In this document: positions 33,807-47,036 of the stretch, piece by piece
How positions within the stretch are numbered: the stretch's first letter is position 1
Layout of the letters: every line of letters starts with the position of its first letter
Assembly (NCBI RefSeq): GCF_035083965.1
Contig: NC_089740.1
Span: forward strand, 7,933,552-7,997,551
Direction: 5' to 3'
Source of the DNA: Branchiostoma lanceolatum
Taxonomy: Eukaryota > Chordata > Leptocardii > Amphioxiformes > Branchiostomatidae
Length of the DNA: 64,000 bases
The notes under the pieces: model-generated
The model's input: only the letters and a program-made list of their open reading frames with translations
The model's database searches: none
Told to the model about the DNA's origin: nothing
Position numbers and translations under genes: made by a program

Positions 33807-36800
33807 CCTGTGAACCAGCGATGGTTTGTTTTCGTGAACTTTTACATCTAGATATCCCCGTATATCTAGCTACCCTTGCTGAAAAAATCTACGGGACGGC
33901 GTTCGTATGTTGGGCCGGCTAAGCTGGTTGTAGGCGGCGGGCTAGAGCGTACTAAGGGCCGGCGATTTTTGGGAGGGAGCCGGCCTTCGTTGACGCTGGT
34001 GCCGAGAATAGCAGTGTCTTGTTGCGGAATTCCGTGTACAGAAATCATTCTATACCTACCATTCGGTGGAATAAAAATTGGCCTAATTTGCTAACCCCCA
34101 AACGTGTGATAAAAGACAGCCACACTTAATGACCGTCGCCGTAATAAAATGCCCGCAAACGCCTGTCTTAACCAAACGGACGTTTATTTGACGTCACATT
34201 CATCATCCGCTGACGTCCACGACGCCCACAGATAACCAACATAGCGTCAAGAATCATCTTCACAATAACCAAGGATCATTCTATCATACTTTATTTGCCC
34301 TTAGTCGCCAGTATAAGTGGGCACATCCGTTAACCAATGACGAATGTTATACAACCATACATTGGCGTTCAATAGATGAGAATAGGGATTTGTTAGGAAG
34401 GTCCATGGCCCACCTGTGTCTCATGTAAAACAATATCAGCATAAATTATTAATAAAGCCCCTTTATCTTTGCCATAAACGTCGATATTATCCATATGCTT
34501 TGGGAGACGAAAGGCTTTGCAATGATAAAAGCCATTTGTATGTGAATGTGTATTTATGTATTTATAAAAAAGAACAGCATAGATATAGGGAGAGGGCGTT
34601 GGCACGGAAAATTCGTGCTCTGGTATTTATGAAATAGACCAGGCACAATGCAGCATTAAATTATTAATACGCTCCGATGCATCAATCTATGGTTGACCTT
34701 TGTCCTTTTGTCATTACAGCATAGCAATTTTTCTTAGTCAAACATGCAAAGGAAAAAACACAGTGGTGTCCTTATCAAAAGATACACTGATAGAGTATAC
34801 AACATATACACAGAACATATGCACAAAAAACTAGATATACAAGAACGTTAACGGGAACGCTAGCTGGATGTAGAATACTCATGAAAATGAAACTGTAATT
34901 TATTGTTTTGCTGGAAAATTTGATTTACTCATAACCTTTTCTAAAGATTGTCTGTAATATTTTTGTCCCACTGGATTCTTTTTTTAAACCTCAGACGTGT
35001 GGAAGAAAACTCATTTGGTCTTCAAACTAACAGCATTGGTACATTCATATATTTCCATGTGCTATTTTTGTTCTGGTCCATCTAGAATAACCAAATTTGG
35101 CCATGGCACACACGTAGTTAAATGTGTACTGAATAGATATATACATATATACTGGGGCGTTTCACGATCACGTTTTGCCTAGGAGCATTTTTTTGAGTCT
35201 TTTGGGCTATTTTCAACTATATCTATTTTTTCACTTTCATTTTTCCTCCTCCGCCGTCATTTTTGGAGCAGCAATTTCTGACAATTTGTACTAATGCTAG
35301 TCGCGTTTTTTCTAAGAGCGATTCTCTTTTCAATTATATCTATTTTTCTCTCCGTTCTCCCTCCTCCTCACCTTTATTTTTGGACTGGCAATTTCTGGCA
35401 ATGAATAGTGCTGAATTTGTTATAAAGGAATTTTGGAGTTCATTTTGGGTAAGATTATCACCAAATATATAGAAGTTAAAGGTACGAGCTTTTACAGGTA
35501 GAACTATAGAGCATATACAGAATATACATGTACTTAAATGATAAAAGAAAGATAAGGCTACTTGACGTCAATATACAATGTGGAAAAATTCAATGACTTA
35601 ACAGTTTCAAACCATTCCAGGTTCTAGACATTCTATGCAAAACCTTTTTTCTGAGCATTTGTTCTTGGCTTCGGTAGTCAAATAGTTCGTGAATTATATG
35701 ATCGTGTTTGATAACCGTGTGATTGCATTGTGATCTGTTTATACAAAGAAACTGGCTGTCTATTTTCCATAATTTTACGGAATATCGAAATTCGGCGGCC
35801 TTTCGGCGATCAAAGAACTCGACCAAAGGTCAATGGCCGTGTGACATTTCTTGGCTTGAAGGCGAATATTGCGATAACGTCGAGTGTTTGAAGTTAGGTG
35901 CTTTTTCTCGGAAAGACAACGGACCTACGCACAAACGTCCAATGCATGTGATGTCCTCACCACTTTGACGTCAGAAGAATACGACTTAATGTGCGTGGGC
36001 GCTGATCTTAATCCAATTGACGTGACTGGGTTTTTATATCAAATTAACGTCACGAAATAAAATCCAGAATATTATCTTAATTATATCTAGCTGGAAATTG
36101 AAACACATTTAAGTACGACTGAACACATATTCTGCATGTACAAATGATCTGCAGTGCCGAAATGAAACACTCTCCTTGTTATTTCGATGAAGGTAAGACA
36201 TCCAGGTTGTATACTGGTACGATATGCAAGAAATATGAAAGAATTTTGAAATTTCCAAATAAAACCTATCCAGTAACTGTTTTCTTGCGTATTTTTCCTT
36301 GTATTTCTCGTTTGTATTTCTTGTCAGACGAAATTCACCAAAATGTCTACATGTTCTGTTTTGTGAGCGCTATAGGAGGTCTCATATTAACCAAATGAAT
36401 TATTCTTCCAACAACCCCTACATATATGAGGGCTGGGGGGGGGGGGGCGGTGTTCACAAGAAGAAATCAATATCCATGTTCCGGGGTAGGAACAAGGTCA
36501 AGTCCACTCCACTGTATTGATCCGTAATATTCTTAAGGTCAATGTTTCTCAAGTTCTCGGATGTTCTAGGATTGGGATTTTTGTCAATTAAATTGTGCAC
36601 ATATATTCTTTGAAAAAGAATTCATGTTATTAGCTTCGCCAAGAAGGTTATGTTTTCGGTAGCATTTTTTTTTTACATTATGTCTGCACAGAAGCTACAC
36701 GTGGATTGTGATGATTTTCAGTATAGAGTCAAGACTTGATCTATTAAAGACATTATCAGACTTGGGAACCCCCAGCGGCTTTGGTTGGTACTGTAGAGGA

Positions 36801-36892
36801 ACGTCTGGTTTTCGTATCTTTTGTTCTAAGCATGACGTGGTTATAATTTTTACGCGATGGCTAGTGTTTAAATGAATAAGATGTGGCATTAG

Positions 36893-37621
36893 CTTGGGCC
36901 TCCTAGAATCTTTCTTTAGAACTGCATGGGTGATTTTGTTGTTTGATATCCATTTGAAGGTTTGCTTCTACCCTCACCCATCCCTTCCCCAATCCCCCGC
37001 CCCAAAGTACAACCTCTTTCGCCTGCCCTTTAGATCTCTAGAGCCAATACAAACTTTGATTTCTTCTGAGAGTCCAAAAAGCAATTCCACCTCTGACAGT
37101 TGTATTTTCTCCATCTCGATCAATACCGAGACACCAAGGTTCACACGACAACTATCTACGCATCGAAGCGCACTCAAGGTCACTGTATACGTCATGAAAC
37201 AAACCACGCGGTTTCGTTTGGCACTGCAGAGAAACGTCCGATTTTCGTATCTTTTGTCGTGGTTATGATTTTTAACCACTAGATAGATTTTTTTGATCAG
37301 AAATATGGGGCATAAGTTTGGGCCCCCTGGTAGTTTTCTTTGGAACTGCATGGGTGATTTTGTTGTTTGATATGTATTTGAAGGTATGCTTCTACCACCA
37401 CCATCCAGCCCCCAATATGCGACCTTTCACGCCTGCCCTCTAGATCCAAAAAAGCAATACAAACTTTGATTTCTTCTGAGAATCCACGAAGCAATTTCGC
37501 CTCTGACAGTTGTATTTTCTTCATCTCGATCAATACCGAGACATCAAGGGTCACCCGGCAACTATCTGCGTATCGACGGGCACTCAAGGTCACTGCCTAC
37601 GTCATGAAACAAACCACGCGG
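36893..37621. repeat. 425-bp-offset tandem duplication
   Basis: A block from TTTAGAACTGCATGGGTGAT to ACGTCATGAAACAAACCACG occurs at about 36,893-37,211 and about 37,318-37,620 with high similarity. It includes TCTGACAGTTGTATTTTCT and the CATCTCGATCAATACCGAG segment. Both copies encode the same shadow ORF on the minus strand, with no recognised domain. Confidence 0.85.
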
Positions 37622-37631
37622 GGACCCGTAC

Positions 37632-38490
37632 AGGCAACAATGGTCTGCTATTTGCAATGGGCACCAAATTACTAGATAGGAAATAATCTTATCATTAACC
37701 CTAGAGAATGCTTGTAAATTACACTGCAGCCGTTGGGAAAGTCGGATACGACATTCATATTTCTCGGGGTGTGGATTTTCAAAAGGACGTCCAGTCTGTG
37801 ACAACAGATACATACTTCTGGGGGCCAGTACACGACACAATGGACTGCTATCTTCAACGGAGACCAAATTACTAGCTAGGAAGTAATCTTATCTCCAAGA
37901 CTACAGAATGCTGAGAAATTGCACGGGAACCCTTGGGACAGTTACTAGCGAGATGAATTCGAACGCTAGGTAGGGAATGTGTGGGTGAAAAGAGGAAGAT
38001 TGTAATTTTGTATATTAAATTTAGGTGACGATTTTGTTGTAAAATTGGTCCAAGGTACCCGTAAATGTCTGATATGACTTTCATATTTCCCAGGCTGTGG
38101 ATTTAACCTTCTCCCTGCTGCCTGACTCTGTAACCAATAGAGAATGGGGTGCCAAACGGCTACTTCAGTGTGCTAAAGGTTAAGAACGTCCAGTCTGTTA
38201 CAGCAGATACTTCAGTGGACCCACACACTTAACAATGGACCGTTATCTTCCACGGGGACCGTATTATTGGCTTCAAAGAAATCTTATCTCCAAGCCTATA
38301 ATTCTGAGAAATTTCATCGGAGTCGTTGGGACAGTTACTAGCGAAACGAACGCCAAATGAGAGGGTGAAAAAGGGGAGATTGCATATTGAATACAGGTGA
38401 CGGTATTTGCTTAAAATGGCCCTAGGAACCCCTTGATAAGTCGGAAAAGACCGTTGGTTAAAAAACGTCCGGTCTGTGACAACAGATACG
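37632..38490. repeat. Irregular three-copy array
   Basis: The block ACAATGGNCTGCTATCTTC, then ACCAAATTACTAG, AATCTTATCTCCAAG and CGTTGGGACAGTTACTAGCG begins near 37,637, 37,839 and 38,232. The inter-block sequence GACGTCCAGTCTGTGACAAC also repeats. The second-to-third interval carries an extra segment. Confidence 0.75.
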
Positions 38491-39174
38491 TTGGTCAACA
38501 AAGCGCTGTTTTGCTATCATCACATCACTTACAGCATCCACCGTATTGATGTAGCTAGTCTTTATTGTTGTACACTGCTTCAATCATATCCGAAACAGAA
38601 AACTCCACAACATGTAAAGCAATCTTCCATTAGACTAAAACTCCACTACAGTACCTAAGAAAGTCGCTAGAGGGACAAACATTAATCATTTATCTAAAGT
38701 TTCAAGATTTAAACACAGACCAAATATTCTGACTATACTTCCCTCTTGAGTTAAGCTATTAAACCGGAAACCAACATCATTAACGTTACAAAAACACGTC
38801 ATGTTTTGGTTATGCTTTGACGCTAAAGTCAAAACATAATCGTATTGGAGAAGGTAATACCAATAACACACGCCAGTGCTGACGTCTGCATACGTCTATC
38901 GGCTTATCTCTTGTAGAGTCGCACAAATTGGCCAATAATTAGATTGAGTGCTAGCGAATGGTCGCCGCTATCGCTGTATCTGTGGAATCCAATCAGACGG
39001 TAGACACCAAGGTTATCTAAATGCATGGGCAACGGCACGGCGTAATTTTGCTGACGCACTGACGTGCATTTTGATATGGACACGCATTTTTAATGAAATA
39101 AGATTTTCTTTGGCTCATGTTCTATGACTTGAAAAATATTGTTTAAACAAGAGCTATCCAACACCCAAACATCG

Positions 39175-39545
39175 TGACCAAGGCTTGTTCAGAACACGAG
39201 ATATCAAAACCGGAGGTTCCGCTACAGTACCAAGAAAAGCCGCTAGGGGGCCCGATCAGTTTTTGTCCCACCCTACAACACACCAAATATGAAACCGATC
39301 CATCCAGCCGTTCTCAAGCTATCTTGTTGACCAACAGATCTAGACACACACACACACACGCTACTGAAAATATAACCTTTCGTGACATTTCAGGGAGGAA
39401 CAAATTACGCAAGATAGAAATATGTCCAGTCAATAAACCTGTTATATTATGGCCAAGGAAACGTTTTTTTGTGTGTGATAGATTGGAAGAGGATAACATT
39501 CTGCTTTCTGGGTTGAAATCACATGCTGCCCAGCTTGAGGGTAAT
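39175..39545 (+). repeat. Degenerate interspersed repeat copy (GCTAGGGGGCCC core)
   Basis: Shows GAGATATCAAAACCGGAGGT, TACAGTACCAAGAAAAGCCG and CTAGGGGGCCCGATC. The same ordered blocks occur on the minus strand near 36.76-36.86 kb, and on the plus strand near 38.58-38.70, 40.4-40.75, 41.27-41.45 and 63.89-64.0 kb. No ORF in it resembles a transposase. Confidence 0.6.
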
Positions 39546-39869
39546 TGAGGGTCAAACTCACGCGATGATTTTAGGAAATTTTCCACGTAATGGTGTCCAG
39601 TTCAATTTCACGGTCGGGAGCCCGGGGATTGAGTCCGTACATCTTACTCCGGCTGGGCGGGCGAGTTGTACGGCCGACAGGATCTCTGTACGCGGGGTTA
39701 CTGATAAAACAATGTTTTGAAGACTATGAAATCTGATTTTACCGTTTCACAGTCTTACTCCTTTTTTACTTCGCTTTTTTGACAGACAGGGACGACGTAG
39801 TACTGCACTCAAGTTTTTCATAACTTATTCTAACAGTACAGAGAACAATAAGCCCATTTTTACAACTAG

Positions 39870-39985
39870 GTGGAGTGAGGAAAGTCGTGTAAAGTGCCTT
39901 TCTCAAGGGTACAACATCGGTGGGGGGATTCGAACACAGGACCGCTGGGTTCTGGGCCGAAAACCCTGCCGTTACGTTTTGATAC
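39870..39985 (-). repeat. tRNA-derived SINE fragment (family of 19212-19490)
   Basis: The minus strand carries CGTAACGGCAGGG and a B-box-like GTGTTCGAATCCCCCC, then TTGTACCCTTGAGAAAGGCA. This is the same order as in the element in the LU-mucin intron. Confidence 0.5.
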
Positions 39986-40395
39986 TTGTTGGGCGCTGTG
40001 TGTGTGTGTTAGATGACTAGCGAAAATGTCAGTAAATTTGAAGGATAAAACACTGCTTTTGCCGGAGAGAGGAAAATTATGTATGAAACGTAGTGGTGTT
40101 CTGGCCCCAAATCCCCATAGACCTCTTACTATGTCTTTGACATGACCTGATGTATTATGTTGACACGGTAACAGTGCACGTAGTACGCTGACGTCAATGA
40201 AATGTGCGTATCACCAACTCGAGGGCTTCACAAGTGGAGGGTACCTCTTTCTGACGTTCATTTGATATTCATGTTACACAGTAGCGTTGGGGGGGGGGGG
40301 GGGGGGGGCTACGTTAGTTTACATCTCCTAGTTGGGAAGACACACTGCCTTCAATATAAAAAAAATACGTTGTTCCTGTCTTCATTTTATCCTCC

Positions 40396-40760
40396 TTGAA
40401 AGATTTTAACCAAAACGCCCCTGCAGTTCTAGAGCAAACTACTAAGGATCCCAAACATACACCACTCCTTCCATACATCAAAAGCTACCAAACAATCAAG
40501 ACCATAGCATGTCCAGGACAAAAGATACAAAAAATGGACGTTCTTCTGCGGTACCAATTCCACAAACCAAGGGGCAAAAAATCGACCTTGACCTTTGTCT
40601 TTCCAACACCTACATTTTTATCGTCCCACATATCAGATACAATCACAACCCATCCAGAGGTTCTTACGTTATTGCTAACCACGAATTTGCGGAAACACAG
40701 ACAGAAGCACATCCACAGACACAGACAAAACAATACCTTCATGTTTTCATGGAGGTGATT
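40396..40760 (+). repeat. Degenerate interspersed repeat copy (GGGGCAAAAAATCGACC type)
   Basis: Begins AAAACGCCCCTGCAGTTCTA and runs through GTCCAGGACAAAAGATAC, GGTACCAATTCCACAAACC and TTGACCTTTGTCTTTCC. The opening block is repeated at 63,903-63,960, and the middle at 41,338-41,450. This is one of the longest copies of the family. Confidence 0.65.
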
Positions 40761-41690
40761 TAGATGTTATGTAAAGTACAAGATCGTGACTGCTTGGGTT
40801 CTCTTATACAGTTGAAGTGAGGGGCTTTCAGAGAAACCCATCTATCACACTTCTTTACCAGTCCATGTAAACCATTACACAATGCAGGATATCTTCTTTA
40901 GTAAATGTCAAGCTCAACGACAATCGCACAGATGTGACACTGATTTATTGATTTATCAATATTTTCACCTTTTTCAGTCATAACAGTTTTGCACATATTG
41001 CATTTGAAGTGTTTTTTTGTGACGTAAACGTTGTAGAGTCCTCTCATTGACATTCAATTAGCGCCCATCAACTTACATTAAAGCTGAAAACTATCATGAA
41101 CTCTTATGCAAGGACATTAAAAGGCACTTGACCTATGTGAATAAGATGTCGTAGTTGCGTTGAAATCAAATCGACTTCTCAAAATGCTTGCTCCAAAAAG
41201 GCCATTTCAAGATAGCGGCCTTTATACCACAAGTTGTAAGTGAAAATGTTTTGTCTTACATCAAAACTTTATAAACTAGGGGGCCCAAACCTACACCACT
41301 ACTTATATATTAAACTCTATCTGTCACAAAGACCATAGAACGTCCAGGAAGAAAGATACAAAAACCGGAAGTTCTGCCGCAGTACCAATGACAGCAGCCG
41401 AGAGGGGAGGGGGCAAAATAGACTTTGACCGTAGTTTTCCCACCACCTGAGTAAGCGTGTTTGCGTGTGTGTTGGAAGTGTACAGTTCCTGAGTGACCGT
41501 GTGTTTTGGAAATGTACCGTCCCGAGTGAGCGTGTGTGTCGGCGGCAGCTGCCGCGTGCTCGGGTCGTTAAGACCTCCAGCCGACCGTGAGTAAATACAG
41601 CTGACGTGCGCAGCGCCTCTAATGTCGCGTTGCTCGGCAAAACGAGCCACGACCTCAAGCGTAGGACGTGACGGCCACCCAAAATCAAAT

Positions 41691-41898
41691 ATACTGTAAA
41701 TGCATTTAAGTTCGCGTGGTTTTTATTTCGCGCTAAGGTGAAAATGGAGTGTTCGTGGTGATTTTAAGTTCGCGGCAGCGCTATAGTCACATACTGCGAC
41801 AGTATTGAACAAAAATGTTGGTTTAAGTTCGCGGTGAAACGGTAGCCGCGAAAACCGCGAACATTAAACCACCGCGAACATTTCTGCATTTACAGTAT
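41691..41898. mobile_element. About 205-bp MITE (TIR CTGTAAATGCA..., TTCGCG-rich)
   Basis: The left end ATACTGTAAATGCATTTAAG is the reverse complement of the right end TCTGCATTTACAGTAT. The interior repeats AAGTTCGCGG, with its complement ACCGCGAAC near the right end. The flanks allow a TA target duplication (Tc1/mariner-like). No coding capacity. Confidence 0.85.
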
Positions 41899-42759
41899 CT
41901 CCGAGAAGTACCACTTGTACGCCGACAGCACCTTTTTCTCAGCGCGATCCAATTTAGTTTGACGTCTGTGGTTGGATATTACAGCCACCCACACAGAGTA
42001 AAATAGGATGTAATAACAGTAACGCTGGGACCTATGGTTAGATATTATAACCATCCACGCACAGTAAAAAGAAGTAATAACAGTAACGATGGGATATTCA
42101 AGCTGTCACCGCTACAAGTTTTCACATCAATCATAGAAAGGAAGTGTTGTATTATTGAACTTAACGACAATCGTCCGTATATTGAGTTCATACAGAAATT
42201 TATCAAACGAGAAAGCTACGGTATATTTGTACGGTACGGTACTTTTCTGCAAGCAAATAGTGATATATAATTTTATTTATTTCGGTAGGTCAATTTCATA
42301 CAATTCTAAACGTATACCATTATTGAAATGAATAGCAACAATATCAAATTTAGAAATAACCCGTACAATCTTCTGTGCCTCATTCCATTTAAAACCTATG
42401 GTAGAAAAAATGCAGTTCTGTGTTGACAGGATTTAGAAATTACTTTCTGGTGTTCACATTACAACGGGCTTAATAGTGGCAGCAAATTGCCATTAAATGA
42501 CCGTGTTGTTTAGCAATGTTTGAGTACTTTAATTTGCATTCAATGATAAAGTCTTTCCTCTTGTGGCATGCATACCAATTGGGCTGGAGACCGAATTGTT
42601 ATGTTTGTCCCTGTTGTCAACCAGCGATAGAAGCAACGCGGCAAGTAATTTGAAAACTTTGATAAAGTGGACATTGATTGGTTGTATGTTAGAGTTTAAC
42701 AGTGTGCCTCCGTTCTTGTTTTTAATGCTTGTAGGGGGCGGAACGTTTGCTGAGTCAAC

Positions 42760-45700
42760 ATGGAGGGTTCAGTAGCGGGCACAGTGCGAGGTCTCTTCCA
42801 CCAGCTCAGTCTGGAAGGGTCGCCGTTCGTTATCCAACTCCCGTTCCTAAAAAAGACAGATAAGGAGACATCAGAAGCTAGCCCGTCCGCCATGGAGCTA
42901 GATCCACCATCAGAAGACGTTTGTAGACAGGAGGACGCCCGTAGACTATCTACAAGCAGCGTTGAATCTGTGAAATCAGTGAACTCGCTAGCTTCCAGTA
43001 TGACCAGTAGTGAGTGTTCGGACGTTGAAGACAATTCAGAAATTGACAGCGACACAGAGACAGAGGAGACGCCCAGCGGTTGCTCAGCAGTCCTTGTCAG
43101 ACGTCGACGGTCTTCCCTCAGCATAGAATCCAGTGAAGACGACGGAATGTCCGATTACGAGGAGGATAACATCCTCTCCGTGTATTCATCCGTCCCGAGT
43201 ACAACCAAGACTTCCGTCCCGGGCACTCCTCTGTCAGAAACCGACGAACCGTTCGTGAAAAGAGGCGCCACCGAAGTGGTGAAAGAGTACCATGCAGGAG
43301 GAGAGAAGAATGGACTTAGCATGCACTTAACGGGAACTCACACCGGAAATAACTCCACATCCAGAAACAGCTCGTTTGTTTCCATGCGGACTTTATATTC
43401 CATGGATGACATTGGGGAACCCAAAGACAAGAAACGCGGTGGTAACAAAGTGATGCAGTTCAACAGACTTTCGTTAGATGGCGCTGCCGGTAGAATAGCA
43501 CCGTGTAGTGAAGAGCCTCCACTGAAAGATGCCAGTAAACATGGTAGTCAAGATGGATACCCAGAACTAGAGGAGGACATCAATGGAAACCGGCCGTACC
43601 CGCCCGCCCTGTCTGACCAGAGTTCGTCAGACAGGACAAAGCCGAACCTGAAGTTGAACTTGAAAGGACTTTGTGGGAACACACCGTTTGGAAAGAAAGA
43701 CTTGATGGACGGGAAACTCCTGAAATCACCCCCAGCCTGCCTGGGTAAGTATATGAAACTATTAAAAGTGTTGTTTTGTTCTATCATTGGACTACTAATG
43801 TAGTAGATGCCAACCCCGTATACATCATATCGTGTTTGGCAATGGATTTTATTGTGTTTGTCTCACACATAGTGACATTCCACTACTTGCAAAACAGTAT
43901 TATATATCAAATCTATATATAATTCTAAAATATGCTAAATATTGTCGTTGTATTTTGTGATTTCTACAGATGTATCAAGTGAAGACCACGTACCAGGGTC
44001 TGCCTCGGTCGACCTTCGTAGTAGAATTCCAAGATGGCCGACCAGCTCAACCGTCACATCCGGGTTCTCCGAGCTCCTCCTGACCCCATCTGACCTGACC
44101 GAGATGGATTCTGACGAATCAGACGTCAGCGACTGTGAGGACTTCTTCGACATGTCTCACGTCGGCGTCTTTCACAACATCGTGCCGTGCAACGGTCTTG
44201 AAGAGTTCGCTCGCAAGTATTTCAACGAAGACTCTCTCTCTTACAAACTATTCGTGGACATGGCAAGACAGAGCCCCGTCGTTCAATCCATCGTGGAGGA
44301 CGAGTTTTTGTGGTACTTCATCTGTCTATACTGGAGAAAAAACGGTCGCCAGCTTCCCGCAAAGTTCATTCAGTTCATAGAATTCTCGATAGCCGAGTAC
44401 ATGTTTTCTTACGCGCAAACAAACGACATGAGTGACAAAGAAACGTACGGAAAAGCGTTGGAAAGGCTTGCGTTCGTCGGAGGCGTTGGCTTCTACAACT
44501 TGATAGGGATGGAAATCATGTCAATCGAACCACACCAGCTCAAGGGAGTGACAGACAACATTGAAGAATACTCCTTTGGTATTTTCAAGGGAAACGAGAG
44601 AAGCTCAGAATGTACAGGAGCAAGCCTACACGTCTATGACTACTGCATCTCATTGTGGATCAGTGGTGAACTGAACATACTATTGGGGAAACTGACAAAG
44701 GAAGAAATGGCGAGTTACCACGTTATCCACCACTGTGTGGGTACTCTGGAGTACACGCCGAACATTTGCTCGTTCTCGTGCGGGATTCTAGGTGAGAGCG
44801 CCGAGCCGTTGTTAGCAGCCATGGCCCAGCGGGCGGCGCAGACGGGATCCTTCTCCGACGCCGAAGCCTGCCTCATCGCCATGAGCGAAAGCAACCAGAT
44901 GGAGACCATGATCCACCTTGCTGACGTCATGTTTCCCAACAAGGTCATTGACCTCACGTCCCTCCCCACCCTGTCCCCAATGGGTATGGCGGCGCTCGTA
45001 CACCTGATCAACGTCTCTAAATTTCTTTGGAGACTTGAGATTCTTCCTGCTGATCTGACCATCTCGGACGGAATCTACGGACTGATGCGAAGACTTGAGG
45101 CAGATCCTTTCCTCGAGAAAGTGACCCTACGGAGCTCCGTTGATGGTGACATTGACACGCTATGTCGACTGTTACATCTCATCCCAGTCCTGGCCGCAAT
45201 GAGATTCAAAGAAGACTTCGGACAGTGCAGTCTTGACGAGTGTGAGATAAAAATCCGCAAAGTCGACCTGTCGTGCAACTACCTAGACAATGACGACATC
45301 CTGCGGCTGGCAAAGGTACTGCCGTCGCTGTCGAAGCTTGAGCATCTGAACCTATCACGTAACTGTGTGACGGCAGATGGAGTGTCGGCTCTGACGCGTT
45401 CTCTCGCGTATCTCCGTCACGTTTCCAAGATCGACCTGAGTAGTAACCGTCTCGGGCCGGACGGAGGGAAGGAACTGGGCGTTCTACTCAAGGTCTGCCC
45501 GGTCGTCCGCCATCTTGATGTGTCCGACAACCAGCTGGGCGACGAAGGCATGTCCGCCATGGCAGAGAACATGCCGCACGTCAAGTCTCTGAGAAGATTC
45601 CTGGTCGCCAACAACGGCATGACGTTCTCTGGGATATCGTATCTATCCCAGGGACTTCTCAAGGCAACGGCAAGGCTGGAGCTCTTGGACGTCAGCGGAA

Positions 45701-46716
45701 ATGACGTCACATACGAAGGTGCGCTTGCGCTGGCCGCCATCTTTCCTCACATGAATCACATCCACGAGGTGAACGTGTCTGACTGTAATCTCGGGGCAGA
45801 CGGCGCAAGCGCGTTGGCCAAAACCTTCCCTGAGCTAAAGAGTCTCAAGAAAGTGAACATGAGTCGGAACGCTCTCCGTGACCGCGGTGTGGTGGAGGTC
45901 CTTCAGCATGTCAGCGAGCTCTCTCCGCCAATCCAAGTCAACCTGGAGGCTAATGACATTAAGAGTGACATGATCGATCAGATTGTCAATGAAATCAGCA
46001 ACCTGCCCCTCCTGGGCTCCCTAGACCTGAGCCACCTAACCCTCCGCCGGTACGAGGCCTTCGCTCTTGCCTACACGCTGCAGCGAATGTCCTCGCTGGA
46101 GACTCTGGATCTCAACGACAGCTTCATCGAGGAAGCAAACTTCGCGCCTATCGGAGCTAACCTCAAGCACCTCTCGCTCCTACGCAGCCTGCAGGTCTAT
46201 AACAACAGGATAGGATGCGCAGGCGCAATGGGACTGGCTAGCTCACTACCGTTCCTGACACACCTCATGCACCTCAACATCCAGTTCAACTCCATCCCAG
46301 AATCCGCCATGCTCGCCGTGACGGAGAACGTCAAGTACCTTCCGTCTCTCGTGTTCCTCGACCTCGGATGGAACGCCGTTGGCAACAACGGAGCGAAGGC
46401 TCTGGCGGCATCCTTTTCAAGTCTCCCGCACCTGCGCACTCTCCTTCTCCACTCGGCTCAGATCGGAGACGACGGTGCAGTTGAGGTCATCCAGGCATTG
46501 CCGATGCTCAGTAAGCTGGAAGTCCTGGACCTCGCCGTTAACAAGATCAGCGACGGCTACATCGCCCCGCTTGTCCAGAGCCTGAACGGTCTCTTGCACC
46601 TCCAGAGCGTGGATCTGTCCTTCAACGAGTTCAGTAACAGCGGGATCTGGGAAATGAGCGGGGCTGTGCGGGAGGACGTCTGCCTGACGGTTCTGCTAAA
46701 GACGCCTGGGCAGTAG
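42760..46716 (+). CDS. NLR-like LRR protein lacking the NACHT nucleotide-binding core, two exons
   Basis: Exons 42760-43744 and 43970-46716 (CTG G|GTAAGT, TTTCTACAG|AT; phase 1), 1243 aa. An in-frame TGA nine bases upstream fixes the start. Residues 1 to about 390 are Ser/Asp/Glu-rich and disordered, with no CARD, DED, Pyrin or P-loop. About 392-620 (FHNIVPCNGLEEFARKYF, WYFICLYWRKNGRQLP, LERLAFVGGVGF, ICSFSCGILGE) matches, in order and spacing, the helical and winged-helix part of NLR proteins downstream of the NACHT Walker B. About 700-1240 are ribonuclease-inhibitor-type LRRs of 28-29 residues (VDLSCNYLDNDDILRLAKVL, LDVSDNQLGDEGMSAMAENM). NLRs are cytosolic sensors that oligomerise with ATP; this one has no visible ATP site, so it may be a scaffold or decoy. 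The next gene on this strand is 3 kb away. Confidence 0.9.
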
Positions 46717-47036
46717 TAACGTTTATAGCGGACACAACCCATATCACCGCAGGCACGGACGTATCGTAAATCATCTGAACTGATAGGACAAAATAGAAGA
46801 GACAGTGGATGCTGTCTGAAACTTCTGACTGTTTCAAAATTATATCCAGTTGCTTGAGTAACTGTTTTTGGCAGAAGAGACAGAAGCCCAAGTCCTTCAT
46901 GGGACAATGTAACTTGTTGTTTGCCAGGCTACAAATGACGTCCACGCGAAAGACAATGCCACCTATAATGCTGAACAGATGACAAACCACTATTTCATGA
47001 TTTGGGGCATTAAGAAAATTCCCAAAGGTCACACGG

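Larger units (their letters stand above)
20535..42690. other. About 22-kb gene-poor, repeat-rich interval
   Basis: No ORF here shows a recognisable domain, signal peptide plus mature region, or exon chain with matching splice phases. Sub-regions without any identified repeat (for example 21.3-24.9, 25.9-27.2, 30.4-32.0, 34.1-36.7 kb) look like unique AT-rich sequence. Individual repeats are listed separately. Distal regulatory elements or non-coding RNAs cannot be excluded by reading alone. Confidence 0.5.

Noticed and set aside
33876-34094. Plus-strand ORF with Gly/Arg-rich start
   Set aside because: Overlaps an equally open minus-strand frame in a GC-rich block; no domain or splice evidence.
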